Part shown: piece by piece, positions 11,535 through 21,243 of the stretch
Layout: each line of letters starts with the position of its first letter
Numbering within the stretch: position 1 is the first letter of the stretch
NCBI GenBank assembly: GCA_029747585.1
Contig: JAPEVF010000333.1
Coordinates: 1 to 39,936, forward strand
Length of the DNA stretch: 39,936 nt
From: Pleurotus djamor
Taxonomy: Eukaryota > Basidiomycota > Agaricomycetes > Agaricales > Pleurotaceae
Direction: 5' to 3'
The notes under the pieces: generated by a model
The model's database searches: none
What the model saw: the letters and a program-made list of their open reading frames with translations, nothing else
Told to the model about the DNA's origin: nothing
Translations under genes and position numbers: made by a program

Positions 11535-14500
11535 ATGCAGGTCGAACTCAATAAAGCAAACTTCAACTCTCGTCTGAAGCGAATATACGAAGGGTGGAAT
11601 GTACGCTCCATACCCTCATTGGACACGGGCCAAACTTAAATGCTTCAAAATTTCAGAGCGCAAATCAAGATAATGACTATGCCACCATTGCCGACGTGGA
11701 TGCCCTCTTGATCGTCGCGGGGGATCCAGCATCTGAAGATGTCCCAACGTACAAAGGAACGTGCTTGCAGGTGCGTTCACGAGTCCATACATTGCACGCC
11801 CTTTGCGCTGAGCCATATGACTCGCAGCAATGGCTGTTAGGTTACGAATTCCCTTCGACTCTTATCCTATTCCTCAAAGACAAAGTATCTATCTTGTGCT
11901 CAGCCTCCAAAGGTCTGGACAACCCTGCCAGTATTCCCAACAAATGTTGATTCTCCTTCAGCCAAGATCCTCACACAAATCCAAAATCAAGGCAGCGTGG
12001 TTCCAATAGAAATTCTCGCTCAGGCCAAACCTAAAGACCCGCCCACCGATGCTCTGCCGAAATTCTTAGAGCTTTACACGTCCCTTGCGCGTGTTGGCTC
12101 CCTACCAAAGGAGGTACATACGGGGAAGTTGGTTGGTGAATGGGAGAAACGCCTGGGCGAGGCTCCGAGCAAGCCAGAGTTGNTTGAGATTTCCCCCGCG
12201 ATCGCTACGTTCATGGCTCAGAAAGACGAAGAGGAGTTGGTATGACTACTAGCGATTCTTCGCTTTGTGTATGCTCATAGTCTCCCAGAAAGCGACCGAG
12301 GTTGCTGGCATGCTCACCTCGACGCTGCTAAAACACCACATCGCTGTCAAACTGGAAGGCATCCTGGATAGGGAGACCAAAATTACCCATGAAAGCTTCG
12401 CCGCTCAGATTGAGAACCGTTTGGGCGCAGACGACAAGGGTCCCGACATGAAGGTGTGGGATAAGGCGAAAGGTGCCAAACAGGTGAGTCAGTCGGCGCA
12501 TCGTTTCTCATCAACTTACCAACCCGCCCTTACTTGCCTTTTACAGATTGACTGGCCGTCTGTGGACTTTTGCTATCCGCCTATTATACAATCCCAGTCA
12601 ACGAAGAATGGTTACGATCTCAGGAACACAGCACAGTCCTCTCCAGATCATATCGCTCACAAAGGTGTCTTCCTCGTTTCAGTTGGCATGCGTTACAAGA
12701 GTTATTGTACGACACTAGGTCGTACTTTCATCGTGGATCCTACACCAGTGAGCGCGATGCGAATTCGCCGTTCCATCCGTGCATGCTCATCAATCTCCAC
12801 ATAGGCACAAGAAGCTCAGTATGACTTCTTGCTCTCTCTCCAGACCGAACTGTTGGGCTTCATGAAGGAAGGTGTCGCCTTGCGCGATGTCTACCAACAT
12901 GCCCTGTCTTTCATCCGCAAGGAGAAGCCTGAACTGGAGAAAAACTTTGTCAAGAACGTCGGCTTTGGGGTCAGCTATTATCTATTTTCATTCCAAATAC
13001 TAAAGTGTCACTATCTAGATGGGCTTGGAATTCCGTGATTCTGCGTACACACTGTCACTCAAGAACACCCGAGTGTTGAAGTCAAATATGATATTTACGC
13101 TCAATCTCGGGTTCTCTGACTTGGTCAGTGATGGTGGTCAAAAGTAAGTTCCGCACTCGCCTCAAATAGCTCGGTGCCTTACCCGTCCCAGATATGCCAT
13201 CCAAGTCGTTGATACTGTTCGAATCGATCCGAGCAAAGCTACTCTCCTCACCGATGGCGTCAAGGCAAAGAAGGATACATTGTTCTTCTTAACACCCGAG
13301 AGCGCCGACGAGAAGCCAAAGAAGAAGCCAGAGAAGAAGGCTGCAGCTGTTCCTCGCGCGAACGGATCTCCCTCCAAGAAGATGGCTGGTGGAAAGGTAC
13401 TGCGAAATGCTAATCGTCGTAACGATGAAGCCCATCAGACTGCAGCTGCTCGCCTTGCTGAGCATCAACAAACACTTCATGAGCAACTACAAGCGCAGGG
13501 GCTTGAAAAATACACTGAAGGTGGTGTTGGGACTAATGGGAAAGAAGGAAAGGGTTGGAAAAAATTCCAGAGTTACAAGGGTGAAGGCGCCTTGCCCTCG
13601 GAAGTTGAACGCCTACGAGTACGTTTTAGCAATGATCTCAAGTTCCCTCTCTCATGTTTCCTAGATTGTGGTAGATCGCAAAGCACAAACTGTGATCTTG
13701 CCCATCCACGGTTTTGCCGTGCCTTTCCACATTAACACCATCAAGAATGTCAGTAAGAATGACGAAGGCGATTTCACATATCTCCGAATCAACTTCCAGA
13801 CCCCTGGACAGTTGGCTGGCAAGAAAGAGGATACGGCAAGTCTTGATTTGCCTTGGATTCAGGCTTTCGCTCAGCTTGTGTCCCCCAACAGCCTTTTGAA
13901 AGCCCCGATGCCACCTTCGTTCGATCCATCTCTTACCGTTCACCAGACGGCCACCGCTTTGACAACATCACCAAGCAAATAACCGATCTCAAAAAGGAAG
14001 CCAACAAACGCGAACAACAAAAGAAAGAATTGGCGGACGTTGTCGAGCAGGACAATCTTCTCGAAATGAAAGGCAGGAGGCCGATCAAACTACCCGAAGT
14101 TTTTGTACGTCCAGCGCCGGATGGTAAACGCATCCCAGGTGAAGTCGAAATCCACCAAAATGGTATCCGATACCATTCGCCGCTTGGTCAAAAAATCGGT
14201 GCGCGTTTCACAACCTTCTCAGAGTTTTTCTCAATGGGCGCCTCCCGTAGATCTCCTTTTCAGTAACATCAAGCACCTCTTCTTCCAGCCTTGCGACAAG
14301 GAACTGATCGTGATCGTTCACTTACACCTAAAATCGCCCATCATCATTGGCAAGAAGAAATCTTTTGTACGAAGGCAACCCAGTATTCCGTTTTGACTAC
14401 TAACTAATCCCTCATAGGATCTTCAATTTATCCGGGAAGCTTCCGATGTGCAATTCGACGAAACTGGGAATCGCAAGCGGAAGGTTAGATACGGTGACGA

Positions 14501-15572
14501 AGATGAAATCGAAATGGAGCAGCAAGAGCTAAAGCGGAGGCACCAACTGAACAAAGAGTTCAAGGCCTTCGCTGAAAAGCTTGCTGAAGCTGCCTCACAC
14601 TCGGTAAGCGTCACCCTTCCGCCTTCGCTCTTCCCAAGCTCTAATGCTGTCTTCTCAGTTAGGTGACACGCTCGAAGTCGATGTCCCTTTCAGGGAATTG
14701 TCATTTGAAGGTGTACCCTTCCGTGCCAGCGCACGTCTTCAGCCAACGACGGAATGTCTTGTGCACCTCACAGACCCGCCTTTCCTGGTCGTCACTCTCA
14801 ACGAGATTGAAGTTGCCTCGCTTGAGCGCGTTCAATATGGTCTCAAGCAGTTTGATCTCGTGCTCGTTTTCAAAGACTTCACGAAAGCCCCATTACACAT
14901 CAATTCAATACAGAGCACACAACTTGATGACGTTAAGAGCTGGCTAGAGTAAGTGACTCGACCCTATTGACGAAGCAGCCTGCTTACCGATTCTCCTCAG
15001 CTCTGTTGATATTGCTATGGGAGAAGGTACCGTCAATTTGAGTTGGGGTCCGATCATGAAAACCATCAATGAAAGTCCACATGACTTCTTCGTTCACGGT
15101 GGCTGGCACTTCCTCGTTGGTTCTGGTGGAGAGGGTAGTGGAGGCTCAGACGATTCACAGACGGAATCTGAGTTTGAGGCCGATTCTGACGAGTTGGACA
15201 TGCCCTCCAGTAGTGACGATGAAAGCGAGTTCGACGCGTCAGACGCCAGCGGCAGTAGTGGCAGTGGTTCCGATTTCGGCGACGGTTCGGATAGTGAAGG
15301 TCAGTTCCTTCTGTGCGCGCAATTTGCTCGGTTTGCTCACCCTGTACAGGCGATGATTGGGATGAGCTGGAACGTAAAGCTGCGAAATGTGAGGTTCTCT
15401 CGTAGTCTTCTTCCACACTTCTACTGATGCATGGCACCTTTCAGCTGATGCTAAACGTGTCGAAGGCGCAAGGAAAGGCAAAGCTGATTCTGACTCCGAG
15501 GATGACCGACCGAAGAAAAAACCTGCAGCAAACGGCAAAGCAAAGCCAAAACCCAAACCCGGCAAACGCTGA
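11535..15572 (+). CDS. SPT16: FACT complex subunit Spt16 (histone chaperone)
   Basis: Spt16 with Pob3/SSRP1 forms FACT, which loosens and rebuilds nucleosomes during transcription and replication. The ATG at 11535 gives [22 protein letters not shown], the usual Spt16 start; introns then follow every 100-500 bp. Regions in order: N-terminal aminopeptidase-like domain (through [19 protein letters not shown] and LGFSDL, about 11535-13150); linker with KKKPEKK; dimerization domain ([19 protein letters not shown], about 13700); middle PH-like domain ([50 protein letters not shown], about 14100-14950); and an acidic serine-rich tail with [11 protein letters not shown] and a final basic KPKPKPGKR. 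Such a tail binds H2A-H2B in this family. The peptidase-like domain is expected to be catalytically dead. An N at 12183 leaves one codon unread but keeps the frame. Confidence 0.96.
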
Positions 15573-16094
15573 AGAGTACCACATCCTTCGTTTCATTTTT
15601 CGCTCTTGCTATCCATCTTGATCTCTTACACATGTTATTGTACATAAGTCGCGCATTGTAATGAACTGATTGTTACTGAGGCCTGTATCATATTTCTCGA
15701 CCGCCTGGTGGACCGAGTAGACCAACTTGATTTCCGACGAACTCATGCATTATGAAGAATAGTTTGTCCTCGTCGACATCCATTGAAACGAAGAATGTTT
15801 TCAACCAGTAAGAATTGACGTACCTTTCATTCAAAGCTACCTGAAGGCCTCGCCGATAGCACGAATGGACGTTGTATTTCCTTCCTTCAATGAGCGTTGC
15901 CTACTTATAAGTACGTGCGGCCTTCCATTCATTCGAGGAGTTAAACGAACNCCCGCAACGATGACTTCTTTGGTAAGGACGCGACAAGAAACGTGGTTGC
16001 TAACAGAGCTGAGTACAGCCGTGAAAAGAGTACGGAACTATATGCCTAACCAACGGATATCTAGTAAGTGAAGCAAGACCGACATGTTGCCAGG
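15573..16094. other. Convergent region with an unresolved minus-strand open segment
   Basis: The region lies between the stops of Spt16 (plus) and uL15m (minus). Two minus-strand open stretches stand out. One runs from about 16036 to a stop at 15837 and includes VIVAGVRLTPRMNGRPHVLIS (one codon holds the N at 15951) and ends AIGEAFR. The other overlaps it in a different frame and ends near 15690 with LLGPPGGREI. Splice-like signals exist on both strands, for example GTAAGG at 15975 with a GCTAAC branch-like motif. I could not join them into a recognisable protein. It may be a small spliced gene or UTR. Confidence 0.25.
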
Positions 16095-17049
16095 CTAGCG
16101 TTTCTTCGTTTCATACTCCTGGTCACGCCAAACATTCAGATCCTTCGAAAGAGCCTTCCACCGCTCCTGGACCCAAGGAAGGTCACCGACAGTCTTGAGA
16201 GTAGCGGGAGCGAGATATCCTCTATTGCGATACTTCCCGTACCACACTACAAACCCATGTTAGCACCCTACGTGCTTCGTGAACACAAGAGCAAGGGAAA
16301 ACTCACTGATATCCTCCCTGCGCGTCGGGGCAGCCTCCGTCTTATCCGTCTGTCCCTTCACACATTCACGGAGCGCCAAGTCGTTATAGAATTTACAGAC
16401 GACCTTCCCGCCAACAGACTCTATGGCTTTAATAGCGCTCTGAGAGGCCCGCGAGGGTGTGATGTATATCGGTGTCTTGAAATGTTGCGCGCCCTATCTC
16501 CCCTTAGCTACATCTTCCACAGAACGAAGGGAAAAAAGACATACATCACCAAGCAGTTTTATTCCGTCATGCACATCATGGACACACCCACTCAACAATA
16601 ACTCCCTCGCGGTGATAGGCTTTTCTGGTGACGAAGTTATCCTCCCCTGGTCTATCCAATGTTGCAGACGATCCAAGTTAACCGGAGCCCAAGTTTTCGC
16701 GTTCCTTCAATGATTAAAGTCAGCCAACTTCTCAAGCTCGAGCAATAACAGAAAGACGACTTACTGGTTGACGAATCCCCTCTTCGGGAATCGCTTCGTT
16801 ATAGGTGTCTGACCACCCTCAAAGCTAGCTGAAGGACCCGGTCCGGCACGAGACTTCTGACCATTGTTACCGCGACCAGCCGTTCCTCCGTAACCAGAAC
16901 CTTGACCACGACCTACGCGCTTTTGCTAACAACGGAATTGGTGTAAAGATAGGTCTCTAGAGAAAAAGCTAACGGAGACATACCGAATGCTGCGAGCGTG
17001 GCGCAGGTTTGAGATTTGCGAGACTTACTCGAGCAGCTCGCGTCGACAT
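16095..17049 (-). CDS. MRPL10: Mitochondrial large-subunit ribosomal protein uL15m
   Basis: This is a nuclear-encoded protein of the large subunit of the mitochondrial ribosome. It begins [17 protein letters not shown], a basic serine/alanine-rich stretch suited to mitochondrial import. After an intron comes the uL15 signature: [18 protein letters not shown], then [22 protein letters not shown] and RFPKRGFVN. Another intron follows, then [13 protein letters not shown] and [24 protein letters not shown], and later [21 protein letters not shown], which matches the uL15 C-terminal fold. The end reads [18 protein letters not shown] and stops at 16095. The start at 17049 is the only ATG giving a presequence in frame. 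The symbol follows the yeast name for uL15m. The upstream tandem gene ends 105 bp away. Confidence 0.9.
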
Positions 17050-17154
17050 TAGTGAAATAATAGGCACGGTCACGGACAAGCGCTCAGATGTTCCGAAGTT
17101 GTTGTTCAGGGCCTTCGAAGATAAACAATAGGGACACTCCTATCTACGCGAACT

Positions 17155-18192
17155 CTACACTTTCACTCCTCTCCAAAGACATACAACAGCTATCGCTGCA
17201 CCAGGTCCAATCAATACAGTAGAGGTAGCGTACCAAAGGGCAATACTTATAGCCTCGCTTAGGGACTGTGAGATCCATATTGTCCCAAGGTACGTAGTCA
17301 TCAAACCCATCACAGAATCCCACTTGACGCCGTGCGTGATTCGCTCAATCACTGGTGCGTCTCGTGCTGGGTGTCGAAATGATGGAATTATTGAGGTGTA
17401 AAGTGCATCCCAGTCCGTGTGTATGGGATAAACGATGATGCCATGAATCAGCCAGGACATGATGAAAAGGAAGACGAAGAAGTCGTGGAACAAAGTGAAG
17501 CCACGCTGGGAGTGCTTCCGGCTGCGAGGGGATACGAAATATCGGAGGTAGGCCCGTCGCAGTATTTCAACGCCAACCGGGAAGACTTGCCAAAGGGTAA
17601 CAATGATTGGTGTGGGCGACGCTATCATGATAACTGTTGGGATGATCATCCCAAACATTGCGCCAAAAACTATTGCTTCAGCGCGCGCATTACTGACAAT
17701 CGGAACGGGCTTTTGGCGGCTGGGGAGATCGTAAAGGATGCGGTAAAGCCAGTAAACGCAGAATGTCGGACAAGTCGAGATGGCTTGATACATGATGCCC
17801 ATCAACATCGACATAACGCTATCCTGTGATGCGAACCGTGGATCGACGAGGACAATAGTTGCTGGGATGGCCAGGTTGCTGAGCAGATAGATCATGGACG
17901 TAAAGGAAGTTTGATTCTCCACCGCCATCGTAAAGTAAGCGATGAGGGCGCAGCACAGTTCATCGACGGTGTCTATCCCAGTGGTAAGGGAGCCATAGGC
18001 GTTGAGAAACGTTGGGGGCGCGCTACAGCCGTATCTGAGGTCCTCGACGAGGCCAGAAAGGATAGCCTGACCGTAGAGCGTGTACAAGCCTAAGACGGCG
18101 ACGAGGGGAAATACGAATATCGCAGTACCTGTGGATGTTTCAGTTTCATGAAAACCCACACGACCTTGTCACTTACAGTGGGAGAGGTGCAT
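17155..18192 (-). CDS. Multi-pass membrane protein B (paralog of membrane protein A)
   Basis: A hydrophobic protein of about 330 residues with roughly eight membrane segments. It is a diverged relative of the gene at 2580-3667. The two share the D..LC.LIAYF-like segment, EAIVFG..FG.IIP, TLWQVFP, a KWDSV segment followed by GTIW, and GPGA...CLWRG at the end. Exon 1 is very short (MHLSH plus one base, start 18192); the intron (GTAAGT...CCACAG) is phase 1, as in gene A, and exon 2 begins TAIFVFPLVAVLGLYTLYG. The frame upstream of 18192 stays open but offers no earlier ATG nearby. Its function is unknown. It lies head to tail with the uL15m gene and diverges from the phosphodiesterase gene. Confidence 0.82.
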
Positions 18193-18960
18193 GACGGGGT
18201 TGACTTTCTCCCCAGTCCTATGCGGTGGAAGATATATCTTTCCAGGAGCTCCATGGCCACAGACTGAGATAACGGCGAATTCAATATGTCGGATACTCCA
18301 AGGACATAGGGATGACGAGTGAACTTCTAGCGTCTCGAGCTCGAGGATCCTCCATACGGTGCTTGTTTGCTTATCACCAAGTAGCCAAACAACGGAGCAT
18401 CTACAAAAGCTGCGACTCCGACCANTTTTTTTTCTTCACTCATTTCCGAACTCGCATTATTGTCCCCTTGCAAACGGTTTACAATCTCTTGCAAGAGTCT
18501 ACAGCAGGGTCCAAGAGGAATTCATGGCGCGTCTAGCTGGAGCCCACCGCAGCAGTTTCGCGGTCAATTGACTTGTAGTGGGGTTTCCTTACCAGATGTG
18601 GTACAATCGTACTGCTGTTCCATAGTAGAATATGACTGTGCCCCTCGTGTTAGTGTTCTTGTTCGTAGGTATGCCTCGATGAATTCATGGATATCTGTAT
18701 CTCGATCGTATAGTACCTCTTAGTTTCTCGAACAGCCTGCGCGATCCGAAAGACAAGGCAGATGAGTTACGAGCAGCCTTGCGGAAAGGCATGCCGGAAC
18801 GATACTTGTAATTTGAATGTCTGACTCGACTGGCCCTCTTGTATGTGAGTGGTTGGCGGTCGGACCAGTGCATGATATTACAAGGGCCATGACTGTATCA
18901 GTTGCCTCGCCAGCGGCCTTTAGGGTCCCCAATCGGGCCAAAGCACGTAGGGTGGGGCAA
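18193..18960. other. Divergent intergenic region, no gene seen
   Basis: This stretch lies between membrane protein B (minus) and the phosphodiesterase (plus). It contains an N at 18425 before a T run of eight, and several short open frames with no family resemblance. I see no exon worth calling. It presumably carries the B promoter and the distal part of the phosphodiesterase promoter. Confidence 0.5.
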
Positions 18961-18963
18961 GGT

Positions 18964-18971
18964 GTATATAA
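18964..18971 (+). promoter_or_regulatory. TATA box of the phosphodiesterase gene
   Basis: GTATATAA lies about 90 bp upstream of the first in-frame ATG of the phosphodiesterase. Transcription would be expected to start near 18995-19000. A small upstream frame of ten codons (18994-19026, MSENRAQNGE) sits right at that point and would be in the leader only if transcription starts at or before 18994. Confidence 0.5.
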
Positions 18972-19058
18972 CAGAGCGGGGTAGGAGAGAACAATGTCTG
19001 AGAACCGAGCGCAAAACGGGGAATAAGTGTCGACTTATTGTCTCCCGAATTCGCAAAA

Positions 19059-20545
19059 ATGGTTATAAAGATGCGGCGTTTCAGGACCTGCCTCAATTGG
19101 CTTCGTCCTCGCCCATCATCGTGGTCGTCACTATTGTCACCATCCCCGCCCCCACCAATGCCTGCCTTCAACATGATCGTGGTAGGCTCCGGCGGAGGAC
19201 CTGACGAGACAAATCTTTCTGCGTATGTCCCTCCTTGTATTCTGGTTTGCTTTACGTTTTGTAGGCATGCACGTGGTTGATATCGTTATTTTTCTAATCT
19301 TCTTCTCCTTCCTTTATCAGTTACTTGCTAAAGCCCGCCGAAGACTCCTGGGCAGACGGAATAATTGGCCTAGAAGCAGGTGAGTCTCGTTGGGGAAACC
19401 ATACACGAGTTGAACCAGTGTTGATACCACACAACTCACAGGCTCGGGGCAAGGCGCGTTATCCCGAATACTGAATAAGGATGAGCACTTTTGGAGTGCT
19501 GATGAGGAGAAGCTGACGGCTGCTCAGTTATATTCATATATACGGTGCGTGCGCCGACAAGACAACCGCAATGCACGAGGCTAATATTGCTTTACGCCAC
19601 CAAGATGTTACATGGTAACTCATGCCCACCTCGACCACGTTAACAGCCTCATTCTCTCCGCGGGATCGTCGCTCAGCGGTCGACGGAAAGAGATATTCGC
19701 GTCTGAGCAAAGCCTCAAGGATTTAGAAACCGTGTTCTCAAACCGCATTTGGCCCAAGCTCGCTTCGTGGGACCAAGACGATGAGGAGTTCAAGTATCTT
19801 TACTCGCCGTACGCCCCCTTCTTACTTCTCCCTTTTATCCGAGAAATGAAACACAGATGTATAGACTTGTTCCGGACGCAACCTACAAACCAATAACCTC
19901 CCAAATTTCCTCACGAATGATGCCACTCAGCCACGGCCGTCTGCTCGCTGAAAAGCCTGACGAATACGTCTCCTCCGCTTTCTTCATTCGCCACGATCCA
20001 TCATCCAAAGAACTTCTCTTCTTCGGTGACGTCGAACCGGACTCTCTCGCCCTTATACCCCGTACCATCGAAGTCTGGCGCGTCGCAGCGCCAAAGATAC
20101 CCCATACCCTCTCAGCAATCTTTATCGAATGTTCATGGCCTTCAACCAGACCCGATCATATGCTTCACGGTCACCTATCTCCCGAACATCTAGGCGTGGA
20201 ACTCACTGCGCTGGCTTCAGAGGTCGTCAAAGTTCGTTTAGCTGAGATCAAAATACCCAACGCTGCATCCTCCGGTCCAGCACGCAAACGACAGCGTCGC
20301 AACCCTCCTCCATCCATTGACCTCAGAGGAGCTCTCCGAGGCCTTCGCGTATACATCACACACTGCAAAGGGTGTTCACCGGAAACCCCCAAATTGATTT
20401 TAAGCCAAGTCCGGGAAATTATCACCGAGAAAGGACTCGGTGCGGAGATCCTGCTCGCTGAGCAGGGAATGCGAATAGGTCAGTCATCATCTATCATTCT
20501 CCGTCCTCTCTATCTAAAGCTGAGACTTGACACGCAGAAATATAA
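19059..20545 (+). CDS. PDE1: Class II (low-affinity) 3',5'-cyclic nucleotide phosphodiesterase
   Basis: This enzyme hydrolyses cAMP to AMP and belongs to the class II family of yeast Pde1, which has a metallo-beta-lactamase-like fold. The diagnostic metal motif is THAHLDHVNSLILSAGS (HxHLDH, about 19615). Other family signatures are the N-terminal VVGSGGGPDETNLSAYLL, a later FFGDVEPDS with its metal-ligand aspartate, IECSWP, HGHLSPEHL, and VYITHCKG near the end. The last intron joins GMRI to a two-codon exon, giving MRIEI and a stop at 20545. The usual domain start is the ATG at 19158. In-frame ATGs at 19059 and 19071 would add a basic stretch (MRRFRTCLNWLRPRP) resembling a mitochondrial presequence. 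Introns lie after LSA, after LEAG, after SYIR, and near 19810-19850. It converges on striatin. Confidence 0.9.
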
Positions 20546-21243
20546 ATGCAATCTTATCACGGGTTTCAATGAGCTCTGTTCAATCTACTGTATCCATAGC
20601 CCCACTTGCTCTTCTCCATTGTGTGTATTTCTAGCTGTTCAATACCATCTCTAGACCCTAGCCCCACCTTCGTCATTGAATCTTTCGATTGAAGTGCTAA
20701 CAGAAACGGGGATTGATACTGCTTGGGCCTATCGCCTAGGTCCAACCCCATTCTTCAAAAGCTTTCCGTAGAATATCCATCAACGGTTCATGGAGAAAAG
20801 TGACTAGTGACTAACTAGGAGTGGATGGTGGATAACAACCTTCTCGCTCCAAGGCCCTTGTCGACCCGATCCTGTTGGGTCACCTCCCCTGGGTATACCG
20901 TTGATGAAGTTCGCAACTTTATCAAAATCAGATAATGCGGCGAGGCAGATAGAAGGAGGGCACATCACGGGTCATTCACATAGGAAATCTAAGATAGTCT
21001 CCACTAGAGTATACGCAATGATCGTGTCGTTGATGAGACATTGGCGAACTGCATATCGGTCATGGAAAGCTACATACACTTGGAACATAAAAGCTATGAA
21101 ACAAGATTCCTCTGTGGTTATAATATGTAAGCAGTCTATTAGCAGAAAATAATGCTGACTGGTGATTCAAAGCAGTCCACCAGGGTAACGAAATATACGA
21201 CAGAAGAAACGTAACAGAAGAAGCGGTAAGTAAAAAGAGAGGG
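20546..21243. other. Convergent intergenic region, no gene seen
   Basis: About 700 bp lie between the stop codons of the phosphodiesterase (plus) and striatin (minus). I see only short chance frames, no tRNA motif and no repeat. It is unusually long for a convergent gap in this compact block and should contain both 3' UTRs. Confidence 0.5.
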
